A DNA stretch of 30,009 nt, from positions 1-30,009 of the forward strand of contig JBHAEV010000098.1 in assembly GCA_041855735.1 (NCBI GenBank), written 5' to 3'. This document shows, piece by piece, positions 1 to 7,728 of this stretch. The position numbers and the translations under genes were made by a program. This DNA comes from CALALP01 sp041855735 (GTDB taxonomy: Bacteria; Bacillota; Clostridia; Lachnospirales; Lachnospiraceae). The notes under the pieces are model-generated. The model was given only the letters and a program-made list of their open reading frames with translations. It made no database searches and was not told the DNA's origin. Within the stretch, counting starts at the first letter, position 1, and each line of letters begins with the position of its first letter.

Positions 1-87
1 ATTTGGGCGCTGAATAAAGAAAGACTGATAAACAGTGGCTTTTACGATTTAGCCACAGCCTATCAGTCGGTGCACGTCAACTATTGA
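1..87 (+). CDS. ltrA: Group II intron reverse transcriptase/maturase, C-terminal fragment
   Basis: Only the last 28 codons are in the window, ending with a TGA at 85-87. The tail reads IWALNKERLINSGFYDLATA and then YQSVHVNY, the kind of ending seen after the maturase (X) domain of bacterial intron-encoded reverse transcriptases of the 'NKRL..GL.SL.DYY' type. No HNH endonuclease motif follows the maturase-like tail. Group IIC-type proteins lack that domain, but the fragment is too short to settle the class. The stop codon lies one base before a clear intron domain V, and that position is the main reason for the call; the residues alone would be weak. The start, RT motifs and catalytic YADD lie outside the window. 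Confidence 0.7.
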   Translation: MWALNKERLINSGFYDLATAYQSVHVNY

Positions 88-158
88 AACCGCCGTGTAC
101 CGAACGGTACGCACGGTGGTGCGAGAGGACGGCGGTTAGTCACCGCCTCCTACTCGAT
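1..158 (+). mobile_element. Group II intron 3' end (domains V and VI)
   Basis: Domain V is 89-120: a 9-bp lower stem (ACCGCCGTG with CACGGTGGT, one G-T wobble), a two-base CG bulge on the 3' side, a 4-bp upper stem and a GAAC loop. The lower stem carries a CGC at the position of the catalytic triad. Domain VI follows at about 123-155, with paired blocks 123-128/149-155 and 131-135/143-147 and an unpaired A at 152. The predicted 3' splice site is after T158, seven bases from that A when counted inclusively, the usual branch-point distance. The host exon would resume at about 159. The 5' end of the element is outside the window, so completeness and mobility cannot be judged. Confidence 0.75.
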
Positions 159-205
159 TTCCATATTTCGGAGAATTTGACAAATGGATTATGCAAGATG
201 GGATA

Positions 206-235
206 TTGTAATGAATCTTCGTGAAATGCTATAAT
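206..235 (+). promoter_or_regulatory. Putative sigma-A promoter for the surface protein
   Basis: TTGTAA (206-211), an 18-base spacer, then a perfect TATAAT (230-235) preceded by TGC, which makes an extended -10. Transcription would begin near 242, giving a leader of about 70 bases before the start at 313. A consensus -35 box, TTGACA (177-182), also lies upstream but has only weak -10 partners (GGATAT or GATATT near 201-207). Both sit just past the intron 3' end, so the gene has a promoter of its own beyond the intron. Confidence 0.55.
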
Positions 236-312
236 AATTATGGATATAAAGCGGATCGGTCTGAAATGGATGCGGTATGTAACAAGAAAATGTCGATAAG
301 AGGAGGTAAAAA

Positions 313-1278
313 ATGAACAAAACGGTTAAAAGAGTGACGGTCGGGATGTTTGTATTCGGTATGCTGTTTGTATGGAACGGACTGACGGCAAATGCCGGCA
401 ATATGAAGTGGCAACAGCTTACTGTCCGCAATCGTTCGGAGTGGGTGTATTCGGACAATGGGGTAAGGGCGACAGGATGGAGGAAGGTCAACGGATTGTG
501 GTATTATTTTGGAGAAGCACAGGATGATTCGAGAGGGGTTATGCAGATCGGCTGGCAGAAAATCAACGGGAAATGGTACTATCTGGAAGAAAGAGGAGGA
601 GAAAGACCGCTCGGTTCCATGTATGCGAATGAAACAACACCGGACGGATACTTTGTCGGAGAGGATGGGGCTTGGATTTCGTTTTCGGCGCCGTATGCGA
701 ATATCGTGAAATCGTATTCGCATGGTTTGACAAAAGATCCGTTTGTCGGAATGCATTATCTGAAGTACATGGATATCCATCAGGATTGGGATGCGGGTGA
801 TCCGGTGCGGCATGACGGCTACATCGAGTTCAAAGATGTAACCGTTACGGCATATACATTGTATGACAAATCCATGGTGGAAGGGTACAAAATCGGACAA
901 CGAATTCAACTCGACGGAAGATGGTGTACGGTGATATCCAAATCCTCGTATTTCCGGGACGAAAAAATCCGAAAAAGAGTGTATGTCCGTCCGGAGGACA
1001 ATAATGAGGCGGAGGAGTGGGATTTCTGGCTGGAGGAAACGGACGACGGATACCTGTTCTACGGGTACAGCGATGATATCATGGATTCGAAGCAGATCTA
1101 CAGGGGCAGTATCTATATCAAGAATGATGCAAAGGTGGCGTATTTCGACGAAGAACCCAAGGTTGCAACGATGGAAGAATACATGAATTTCCGGGGAGGA
1201 GATCCGTACATTTACGGATACATCAATATGGAAGAGAACGGATTGATTTCCGATCTGTTTACGATTATCGGGGGATAA
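313..1278 (+). CDS. Secreted protein with cell-wall-binding (GW/choline-binding type) repeats
   Basis: The protein has 321 residues. A signal peptide covers about residues 1-28 (KTVKR, a hydrophobic core, then ANA before Gly29). Residues about 45-115 carry degenerate aromatic repeats of the CW_binding/glucan-binding family: GWRKVNGLWYYFGE, GWQKINGKWYYLEE and a third divergent unit ending DGYFVGEDGAW. Such repeats hold proteins on wall teichoic acids or polysaccharides. The C-terminal region, about 125-321, is acidic, rich in Tyr and Asp and looks beta-rich. I do not recognise a catalytic motif or family in it. The start is well placed after AGGAGG (301-306). The gene stands alone between the intron and an ABC transporter. 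The wall-binding assignment is fairly safe; the function of the C-terminal region is unknown. Confidence 0.8.
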   Translation: MNKTVKRVTVGMFVFGMLFVWNGLTANAGNMKWQQLTVRNRSEWVYSDNGVRATGWRKVNGLWYYFGEAQDDSRGVMQIGWQKINGKWYYLEERGGERPLGSMYANETTPDGYFVGEDGAWISFSAPYANIVKSYSHGLTKDPFVGMHYLKYMDIHQDWDAGDPVRHDGYIEFKDVTVTAYTLYDKSMVEGYKIGQRIQLDGRWCTVISKSSYFRDEKIRKRVYVRPEDNNEAEEWDFWLEETDDGYLFYGYSDDIMDSKQIYRGSIYIKNDAKVAYFDEEPKVATMEEYMNFRGGDPYIYGYINMEENGLISDLFTIIGG

Positions 1279-1291
1279 AGGTATTTTCATG

Positions 1292-1311
1292 CATTTCGGC
1301 AAATCGGAATG
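1292..1311 (+). terminator. Weak stem-loop after the surface protein gene
   Basis: CATTTCGG pairs with TCGGAATG through eight pairs, two of them G-T wobbles, with a 4-base loop. It lies 14 bases past the stop codon. The following bases (GGTTTCATCTTC) are only mildly T-rich, so termination is uncertain. Confidence 0.3.
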
Positions 1312-1438
1312 GTTTCATCTTCTGTGAAAATTAAACAATCATAATGGAATAAATACTTGAAGACTTATAAGAATTTTGATAATCTATCCTTGTTGTATAA
1401 GAAAAATATTTTATATTCATTCAACAAGGGAGGTTATT

Positions 1439-2563
1439 ATGAAGAAATGGACACCGGCGATTTTCGGTATTTTGGCACTCGGGCTTTTGACGGCCTGCTC
1501 GGGCGGCACCGCAGCGCAGACAACGACGGCGGGCGAGACGACGGCGGGTGAAACGACAGCGGGTGAAACGACGGCGGGCGAAACAACTTCGGGCGAGGCT
1601 TCGGCTGGCGAAACGACTTCGGCAAGCCAGACGGCAGGCGGCGGCTCACTCGTGGTGTATTCTCCGCATCCGGCGGAAACGATCAACCTGATCATACAGG
1701 AATTTGAAGCAAAGACCGGAATCAAAGTGGAGGTTGTGGCAGCCGGAACGGGAGAATTGTTAAAGAGAGTGGAATCCGAGGTGGACAATCCGCTGGGAGA
1801 TGTGCTTTGGGGCGGCGGTGCCGAGAGTTTGCAGGCATATTCCGGATATTTTGAACCATATCAGTCGTCCGAGCTTGCCAATATCGATGCCAAGTACTAT
1901 GCAAAGGACAATACCTGGACGGGAGAGAGTCCGCTTCCGATGGTCATTCTTTACAACACCGATCTGGTAACCGATGAGAGTGCCATTACATCCTGGGCGG
2001 ATGTATTGAAACCGGAGTTTAAAGGCAAAATTGCCATGGCGGATCCGGCAAAGAGCGGTTCCGCATATACGATTTTGGCAACATTGCTTACCGCATACAA
2101 GGATCAGAACGACGGCTGGGATTTTGTGAAAGAGTTTTATGCCAATCTGGACGGAAAGATTTTATCCAGTTCCTCGGGTGTTTATAAGGGAGTTGCCGAC
2201 GGTGAATATGCTCTCGGACTGACACTGGAGAAGGAAGCCGTGAAACTGGTGAACGCCGGTGCTCCGGTGAAGATTGTATATCCGTCGGAGGGAACATCGG
2301 CGGTGCCGGACGGAGTTGCCATCATAAAGGGAGCGCCGAATGCCGAGAATGCGAAGATTTTTGTTGACTTTGTACTCGGCAAGGAAACGCAGACCATTAT
2401 GAGTGAGCAGCTGAGTCGTCGTTCCATCCGGGAAGATGTGCCTGCACCGCAGGGACTCGGTCCGATTTCCGAGATCAAGCTTGTGGATTACGACTTTGAT
2501 CAGGCAGCTTCCGGCAAAGAAGAAATTCTTTCGAAGTGGAAGGACGTATTAATCGGGAAGTAA
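1439..2563 (+). CDS. ABC transporter substrate-binding lipoprotein (Fe3+/phosphonate type)
   Basis: The protein has 374 residues. The ATG at 1439 follows GGGAGG (1428-1433); an upstream in-frame ATG at 1376 lacks a ribosome site and would bury the signal. The lipoprotein signal ends in LTAC with Cys20 as the lipidated residue. Next comes a flexible linker of six Thr-Thr-Ala-Gly-Glu-like pentads, then a periplasmic-binding fold beginning LVVYSPHPAETINLIIQEFE. The later segment YPSEGTSAVPDGVAIIKGAP is typical of the COG1840 family (AfuA/FbpA, phosphonate and phosphosugar binders). It is the extracytoplasmic receptor for the ATPase and permease that follow. The substrate cannot be fixed from sequence: ferric iron or a small phosphorylated compound are both possible. 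Confidence 0.85.
   Translation: MKKWTPAIFGILALGLLTACSGGTAAQTTTAGETTAGETTAGETTAGETTSGEASAGETTSASQTAGGGSLVVYSPHPAETINLIIQEFEAKTGIKVEVVAAGTGELLKRVESEVDNPLGDVLWGGGAESLQAYSGYFEPYQSSELANIDAKYYAKDNTWTGESPLPMVILYNTDLVTDESAITSWADVLKPEFKGKIAMADPAKSGSAYTILATLLTAYKDQNDGWDFVKEFYANLDGKILSSSSGVYKGVADGEYALGLTLEKEAVKLVNAGAPVKIVYPSEGTSAVPDGVAIIKGAPNAENAKIFVDFVLGKETQTIMSEQLSRRSIREDVPAPQGLGPISEIKLVDYDFDQAASGKEEILSKWKDVLIGK
1523..1612 (+). repeat. In-frame 15-bp tandem repeat encoding a TTAGE linker
   Basis: There are six consecutive 15-base units: four encode Thr-Thr-Ala-Gly-Glu and two are diverged (TTSGE, ASAGE). They sit directly after the lipidated cysteine and form the tether between membrane and binding domain. 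Synonymous differences between units suggest the array is not brand new. Copy number probably varies between strains. Confidence 0.85.
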
Positions 2564-2572
2564 GGATATTTC

Positions 2573-2613
2573 AGCCGCATGCAAAGTGCTTTTGTACATT
2601 GCTGCGGCTTTTA
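2573..2613 (+). terminator. Intrinsic terminator between lipoprotein and ATPase genes
   Basis: AGCCGCA (2573-2579) pairs with TGCGGCT (2603-2609), extended by GCAA (2581-2584) with TTGC (2599-2602) across a one-base bulge, and is followed by TTTT. It lies 10 bases past the lipoprotein stop. Because the ATPase and permease genes follow in the same direction, it probably acts as a partial terminator that keeps the binding protein in excess over the membrane complex. Confidence 0.7.
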
Positions 2614-2657
2614 GTGTAATGGTCGAAATTTTTGCATAAATGATAAGGAACGGGAAA

Positions 2658-3725
2658 ATGAGTACAAGGGTAAAGATTGAAAATGTAATAAAGAAATACG
2701 GAGATTTTACGGCAATTGATAAGATGTCATTTGTAATCGGGGACGGGGAGTTCTTTACGCTTCTGGGACCGTCCGGTTGCGGAAAAACCACACTGCTTCG
2801 GATGATTGCGGGTTTCAACAGCATTGAGGACGGAGTGATTTATTTTAATGACCGGGCAATCAACTCCACACCCGCCAACAAAAGGGATATCGGCATGGTT
2901 TTCCAGAACTATGCGATCTTCCCGCATTTGAGTGTGTATGAGAATGTGGAATACGGTCTGAAAATACGAAACATTCCAAAAGAGGAAAGGGAAAGGCGCA
3001 TCGATGAGGTATTGGACATCGTACAAATCCGATCATTAAAAGATCGGATGCCGGACAAGCTATCCGGCGGACAGCAGCAAAGAGTGGCTTTGGCAAGAGC
3101 CATTGTGATTGAGCCGAAGATCTTATTGATGGATGAGCCGCTTTCCAATCTGGACGCGAAGCTCCGGGTTCAGATGCGTACCATTATTAAAAAGATTCAG
3201 CGCAAACTCAATATCACGACCGTCTATGTGACACATGATCAGGAGGAAGCGCTTGCCATCAGTGATCGGATTGCGGTGATGAACAAGGGAAAAATCATGC
3301 AGATTGACACGCCGAGAGAGATTTATCGACATCCTGCAAATGAGTTTGTCGCCGGATTTATCGGGATCTCCAATTTTTTAAAGGCGGATGTTGTGGATAA
3401 AGATACTTTGGAGATCGGGGGATACCGGTTTAAGACTCCGTTCACATCAAAGGGAGAAAAAACGGTTATGGTTTCCGTTCGACCGGAGCAGGTTCGGATT
3501 TCGGAGGATCTTAAGCATGGGCTTTTGGGAGAGATCGTACTTTCGACATTTCTCGGAGATTATATCTATTATGAAATTCAGCTGGAAAACGGAGAGATGG
3601 TGGAAGTTCATGAATATCAGGAAAAAACGGCAGTGGAACGGGGAGAGGTCAAAGTAAGCATTACATTTGAGGAAGAGGGGATCTCGGTTTTTAACACGGA
3701 GGGGAGTGAAAGACTGAATGGATAA
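2658..3725 (+). CDS. ABC transporter ATP-binding protein (FbpC/PotA type)
   Basis: The protein has 355 residues. Visible motifs in order are Walker A (GPSGCGKTT), Q-loop (MVFQNYAIFPH), ABC signature (LSGGQQQRVALARA), Walker B (ILLMDEPLSNLDA) and switch His (VTHDQEEALAISDR). A C-terminal TOBE-like region follows (from about FKTPFT, with VSVRPEQVRIS). This layout is that of importers for ferric iron, polyamines, thiamine or phosphonates. I chose the ATG at 2658 because AAGGA precedes it by eight bases; an ATG at 2640 has no ribosome site. The stop overlaps the permease start by eight bases, which implies translational coupling. It energises import from the cytoplasmic face. Confidence 0.92.
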   Translation: MSTRVKIENVIKKYGDFTAIDKMSFVIGDGEFFTLLGPSGCGKTTLLRMIAGFNSIEDGVIYFNDRAINSTPANKRDIGMVFQNYAIFPHLSVYENVEYGLKIRNIPKEERERRIDEVLDIVQIRSLKDRMPDKLSGGQQQRVALARAIVIEPKILLMDEPLSNLDAKLRVQMRTIIKKIQRKLNITTVYVTHDQEEALAISDRIAVMNKGKIMQIDTPREIYRHPANEFVAGFIGISNFLKADVVDKDTLEIGGYRFKTPFTSKGEKTVMVSVRPEQVRISEDLKHGLLGEIVLSTFLGDYIYYEIQLENGEMVEVHEYQEKTAVERGEVKVSITFEEEGISVFNTEGSERLNG

Positions 3726-5364
3726 AAAACTCAGATTTGATTTTTGGTTTGTTACCCGGATAATGATTTTTCTGGTATTCGGTCTGTTTCTGCTCTATCC
3801 CTTTGTCAATCTCTTTTCGAAGAGTCTGATGGACGGCGACGGGAAATTCACATTGCAGTATTTTCAGGATTTCTTCAGCTACGAGTACTATTATCGCACC
3901 CTGTTTCGTTCTCTTCTGGTTTCGTCCATCACCACGATCCTCTGCGTGATCATCGGTGTTCCGCTGGCGTATGCATTTTCCAGGTACAAGCTGTACGGCA
4001 CCAGAATCATCAATGTGATGATCATCATGTCTTTGATGTCGCCGCCGTTTATCGGTGCCTATTCATGGATTGTGCTGCTTGGAAGAAGCGGAGTGATTAC
4101 GAAATTTTTGCAAAGCATCGGCATTGATTTTCCGTCGATTTACGGATATCTGGGGATCGTTCTGGTGTTTGTATTAAAGCTGTACCCGTTCGTGTTTTTA
4201 TATGTATCCGGGGCACTCGGCAGCATCGACTCGTCACTGGAAGAGGCGAGTGAAAATCTTGGAGCAAGCAAATGGCATCGATTGACAACTGTGACATTAC
4301 CGGTGATTATGCCGACCATTGCGGCAGGTGCGATTATGGTGTTCATGTCCAGCCTGGCCGATTTCGGTACGCCGATGTTGATCGGTGAGGGATATAAGGT
4401 GCTGCCGGTTCTGGTCTATGAGGAGTACATGAGTGAAACGGGCGGAAATGCGGGGATGGCAAGTGCATTGAGCATTATTGTGATAACTTGTTCGCTTACG
4501 GTATTGCTGATACAGAAATTTGTCATCAATCGCAAGAATTATACCATGAGTGCGTTACGACCGCCGACCAAGAAGGAACTTGCACCGACCAAGAAGATTT
4601 TTGTATCCATGTTGCTGTTTGTCTTTGCATTCATCACATTTTTACCGCAGATTGTGGTGATTTTCACCTCTTTTGTCAATACCAGCGGACCGATTTTTGT
4701 GGAGGGATTCGGCTTTGAAAGTTATCGGAGCATTTTCTTCAAACTGGGAAGAAATATTACGAATACATTTCTGTATTCCGGCATTGCCATTGTAATTATG
4801 GTATTGTTCAGTATTTTGATTTCTTATCTGACGGTAAAGAAAAAAGGAAAATCCGGGATTCTTCTGGATTTGCTGGTTATGTTTCCGTATGTCATTCCGG
4901 GGGCGGTGCTGGGCATCAGTCTGCTCACAACCTTTAATAAGGGGTTGATCATCATTGCCGGCACGCCGGTCATTATGATTCTGGCATACATTATCCGAAA
5001 AATGCCGTATACTGTGCGTTCTTCGAGTGCGATGCTGCAGCAGATCGACAGCAGTGTGGAAGAAGCATCGATCAGTCTGGGTGAAACGCCGATGAAATCC
5101 TTTTTTAAAGTGACCGCCAGAATCATGATGCCCGGCATCATTTCCGGCGCCATCTTAAGCTGGATCAGTACGATCAATGAATTGAGTTCCAGCATCATGC
5201 TCTATACCGGAAAGACGGCAACCATTTCCGTGGCGATTTATACGGAAGTGGTGCGCGCAAGCTTCGGAACGGCGGCGGCTCTTGCCAGCATTCTGACCGT
5301 GGCGACACTCCTGTCCTTTGTGGTGTTCAATATCATTTCCAAGGGAAAGGTGAGTGTGGTATAG
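3718..5364 (+). CDS. ABC transporter permease with two fused transmembrane units
   Basis: The protein has 548 residues, about twice the length of a single permease. Two EAA loops are visible, one per half: EEASENLGASKWHRLTTVTL in the first half and EEASISLGETPMKSFFKV in the second, each followed by a Pro-containing helix start. This is the fused architecture of FbpB/AfuB and ThiP, in which one polypeptide forms the whole channel. Many hydrophobic helices are evident in each half, and a hydrophilic stretch around residues 272-300 (PPTKKELAPTKK) joins them. GGAGGGG upstream of ATG 3718 supports the start. The preceding ATPase and lipoprotein complete the importer. Confidence 0.9.
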   Translation: MDKKLRFDFWFVTRIMIFLVFGLFLLYPFVNLFSKSLMDGDGKFTLQYFQDFFSYEYYYRTLFRSLLVSSITTILCVIIGVPLAYAFSRYKLYGTRIINVMIIMSLMSPPFIGAYSWIVLLGRSGVITKFLQSIGIDFPSIYGYLGIVLVFVLKLYPFVFLYVSGALGSIDSSLEEASENLGASKWHRLTTVTLPVIMPTIAAGAIMVFMSSLADFGTPMLIGEGYKVLPVLVYEEYMSETGGNAGMASALSIIVITCSLTVLLIQKFVINRKNYTMSALRPPTKKELAPTKKIFVSMLLFVFAFITFLPQIVVIFTSFVNTSGPIFVEGFGFESYRSIFFKLGRNITNTFLYSGIAIVIMVLFSILISYLTVKKKGKSGILLDLLVMFPYVIPGAVLGISLLTTFNKGLIIIAGTPVIMILAYIIRKMPYTVRSSSAMLQQIDSSVEEASISLGETPMKSFFKVTARIMMPGIISGAILSWISTINELSSSIMLYTGKTATISVAIYTEVVRASFGTAAALASILTVATLLSFVVFNIISKGKVSVV

Positions 5365-5410
5365 CCGGGAGTCGGAACCAAGGTATTGCCCCGGACAAAA
5401 GACAGAATCG

Positions 5411-5441
5411 CATGCCGTGGGGTGAAACGCGGGACGGCATG
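5411..5441 (+). repeat. Perfect inverted repeat after the permease gene
   Basis: CATGCCGT (5411-5418) and ACGGCATG (5434-5441) are exact inverted copies with a 15-base loop. There is no T tract after the stem, so it is not a normal terminator. It could protect the transporter mRNA 3' end. Its right arm also belongs to the first unit of the tandem array described next. Confidence 0.65.
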
Positions 5442-5495
5442 AAAAGAGGCGCCTGGTGCGGGATGACATGAGGTGTCTGGTGCCGGATGGCATGA
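5419..5495 (+). repeat. Degenerate 24-bp tandem repeat between permease and phosphatase genes
   Basis: Two adjacent 24-base units (5448-5471 and 5472-5495) match at 20 of 24 positions and end GGATGACATGA / GGATGGCATGA. A third, weaker unit (5419-5442) ends GGGACGGCATGA and is separated by five bases. The array fills most of the 180-base gap between the permease stop and the next gene. Confidence 0.7.
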
Positions 5496-5544
5496 ACGGG
5501 GCAAAAACGGGAGCGCGAAAAGGAAAGGTTGGGTTAAATTTGCG

Positions 5545-6153
5545 ATGAAATACAAGAATATACTTCTGGATATGGGAAATGTCGTGGTCGATTTTTCACC
5601 GGACTATCTGCTTTCCAATTACACAAAGGATGTACATCTGCTGAATCAATTAAAACATGCTATTTTTCTTCATCCGATCTGGTCGAAATCGGATGGAGGC
5701 GGCATAAAGGAAGAGGGGATTTGGGAAGAGGCAAAAAAATGCCTGGAACAAAGGCATCATGAATTGGCGAAGGAGATTATACATACATGGTATCATCATC
5801 TTACCTCTAACCGGGAAATGTATGACATCATGAAAAAGCTGAAGGAAAAGGGCTGTCGGCTGATTCTTTGTTCCAATGCGGCGGAGTCCTTCCATCAATA
5901 TGAAAATGATATCGAAGCCATCGCATTGCTGGATGCGATTGTGGTTTCTTCCGACATATCACGGCTGAAGCCGCACAGGGAGTTTTTTGAGTATGTGCTG
6001 CAAACATACGGACTGAAGGCGGAGGAATGTTTTTTTGTGGACGATTTGATTGCCAATATCAAGGGAGCATATGAGTGCGGCATCGACGGATATTGGTACA
6101 ACGGTAATGCAAAACTGTTGGAGAAATTCTTAATAAATATGAGAATTTTATAA
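5545..6153 (+). CDS. HAD-superfamily hydrolase (subfamily IA phosphatase-like)
   Basis: The protein has 202 residues. The start at 5545 puts motif I at the N-terminus: LLDMGNVVVDF, with Asp9 as the predicted nucleophile. The usual second Asp of motif I (DxD) is replaced by Gly11, as in some GNV/L-type members. Motif II is LILCSNA, the motif III Lys is in SRLKPHREFF and motif IV is CFFVDDLIANI. This arrangement matches small phosphatases acting on sugar phosphates or nucleotides, or haloacid dehalogenase-like proteins; the substrate is unknown. The ribosome site (AGGAAAGG, 5520-5527) is rather far from the ATG, so expression may be low or the start slightly different. No functional link to the neighbouring transporter is evident. 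Confidence 0.85.
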   Translation: MKYKNILLDMGNVVVDFSPDYLLSNYTKDVHLLNQLKHAIFLHPIWSKSDGGGIKEEGIWEEAKKCLEQRHHELAKEIIHTWYHHLTSNREMYDIMKKLKEKGCRLILCSNAAESFHQYENDIEAIALLDAIVVSSDISRLKPHREFFEYVLQTYGLKAEECFFVDDLIANIKGAYECGIDGYWYNGNAKLLEKFLINMRIL

Positions 6154-6186
6154 ATTTTATTGCTATTCTATTCTCAATTTATGTGG

Positions 6187-6192
6187 TAGAAT
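6187..6192 (+). promoter_or_regulatory. Putative extended -10 element for the YfcC-type transporter
   Basis: TAGAAT preceded by TGG fits an extended -10 box (TGn-TATAAT-like). No good -35 box is seen at the usual distance. It would give a leader of about 115 bases ahead of the ATG at 6314. The leader contains short repeats of GTTTCGAAAA/GTTTCAAAAA near 6272-6293. Confidence 0.4.
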
Positions 6193-6313
6193 AAATGCAT
6201 TCGTGTGAAAGGCTTGTTCTTCGGTTTTTCGAAACATGAATCGTATCTTAATTGTATTACCCGCGTTAAAAAGTTTCGAAAAGTTTCAAAAATAAAATAT
6301 TCGGAGGTTTGTT

Positions 6314-7705
6314 ATGTCGGAAAAAAAGAAGTTTAAGATGCCGCACTCACTGGTAATTCTCATGAGCATGGTGCTCTTCGTGGTGGCACTCACATGGATT
6401 GTGCCTGCCGGAGAGTTCGAAAGGGTGAAGGACGATGCCGGAAAAACATTTATTGTTGAGAATTCTTTCAAGTATGTGGAAAGCCATGCGGTCAGCTTAC
6501 TGGAAGTTCCGGGAATGCTCGTGGATTCCTTTGTGGACAATGCGGATCTTCTCCTGATGATTATGTTTTCGGGAGCGGCCTTTTCCATTGTTACAAAATC
6601 GGGCGCATTCCAGTCCGGAGTGCTCTCCATTGTGAATCGGGCAAAGGACAAGGGGATTTGGTTTATACCGGTCCTGACCTTGATGTTTGCCGCACTTTGT
6701 ACGACCATCGGCGTGAACACATTCATTGCGTTTTCACCGATGATGGTGCTGATTGCGTATTCATTGGGGCTTGACTCACTGGTCGGAGTATCCATCATTA
6801 TCTTCGGCGGTGCGGTGGGCTTTTCGACCGGTATGTTTCAGCCGAGCACGACTTTGCTCAGTCAGGGCATAGCCGGACTGGAACCGTATTCGGGACTGTC
6901 CTATCGTTTTCTGGCTTTTGTGGTATTTTTGCTGATCTCCATTGCCTACCTGATGGTGTATGCATTCAAGATCAAAAAGGATCCGAAACTGAGTCCGATG
7001 TATGAGCTGGACAAGGCCAACAATATTTTTGAAGGACAGACTCTGGACTCTTTCGGAGGGATGAATCTTCGCAAGTGGCTTGTGATTCTTTCCCTGTTTG
7101 CCACCATGGTTTTGATTGTTTACGGCGGCGCAAACTGGAAATGGAAGATGCGTGAAATTGCGGCGTCCTTCCTTGTACTGGCAGTGCTGGCAGGATTCAT
7201 TTCCGGTTCCGGACCTTCGGAAATCGCAACCGATTTTATTGCCGGTGTCAAAAAGATGATGGGCGCTGTCATGATCATCGGCATTGCGAGAGCGATCGGA
7301 AACATTATGGAAGCGGGCATGATTATCGACACCACCGTGGAAGCGATGATCAATGTCATTACGGTATTGCCGAAACCGCTGCAGGGGTTGAGCATGCTGA
7401 CGACCAACTTTTTGATCAATCTGGTGCTTACATCGGGTTCCGGACAAGCTGCGATTGTAATGCCGGTATTTTTGCCGATTGCGGATGCCATCGGAATGAG
7501 CCGGCAGACGGTCATTACCGCTTTTTGTTTCGGAGACGGTTTCGGAAATTACATTGTTCCGACCTCGTCGGCGCTGATGGGAGTGATCGGAGCCGCAAAT
7601 GTTCCGTTTGAGAAATGGATCAAATATTTCTGGAAATTGTTTGTAATCTGGTACCTGGTGTCCTGTCTGTTCGTGGTAATGGCGCCATTGTTCAATCATG
7701 TGTAA
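6314..7705 (+). CDS. YfcC/DcuC-family transporter
   Basis: The protein has 463 residues and is a polytopic membrane protein. It opens with a cytoplasmic basic stretch, then a helix ending TWIVPAGEFERV, the PAGE-F signature seen at the end of helix 1 in the YfcC/ArcD-like branch of the DcuC family (PF03606). Further features are repeated Gly-rich helices, FSTGMFQPSTTLLSQGIAG in the first half and LVLTSGSGQAAIVMPVFLP in the second, which are the two related re-entrant or substrate-binding segments of the fold. The family carries C4-dicarboxylates, amino acids or acylated/peptide-like amino acids. The gene directly downstream encodes an M20 amidohydrolase, which suggests uptake of an amide-bonded substrate. 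CGGAGG ahead of the ATG supports the start. Confidence 0.82.
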   Translation: MSEKKKFKMPHSLVILMSMVLFVVALTWIVPAGEFERVKDDAGKTFIVENSFKYVESHAVSLLEVPGMLVDSFVDNADLLLMIMFSGAAFSIVTKSGAFQSGVLSIVNRAKDKGIWFIPVLTLMFAALCTTIGVNTFIAFSPMMVLIAYSLGLDSLVGVSIIIFGGAVGFSTGMFQPSTTLLSQGIAGLEPYSGLSYRFLAFVVFLLISIAYLMVYAFKIKKDPKLSPMYELDKANNIFEGQTLDSFGGMNLRKWLVILSLFATMVLIVYGGANWKWKMREIAASFLVLAVLAGFISGSGPSEIATDFIAGVKKMMGAVMIIGIARAIGNIMEAGMIIDTTVEAMINVITVLPKPLQGLSMLTTNFLINLVLTSGSGQAAIVMPVFLPIADAIGMSRQTVITAFCFGDGFGNYIVPTSSALMGVIGAANVPFEKWIKYFWKLFVIWYLVSCLFVVMAPLFNHV

Positions 7706-7728
7706 GATCGGCAAAGATGTCGTAAAGT

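Noticed and set aside
238..1302. A 354-codon open frame on the minus strand opposite the wall-binding protein
   Set aside because: The plus-strand gene has a signal peptide, wall-binding repeats and AGGAGG; the antisense product has no recognisable domain or start signal.
1523..1612. Short regular repeats considered as a CRISPR array
   Set aside because: The units are 15 bp, contiguous, without spacers and in frame within a lipoprotein linker.
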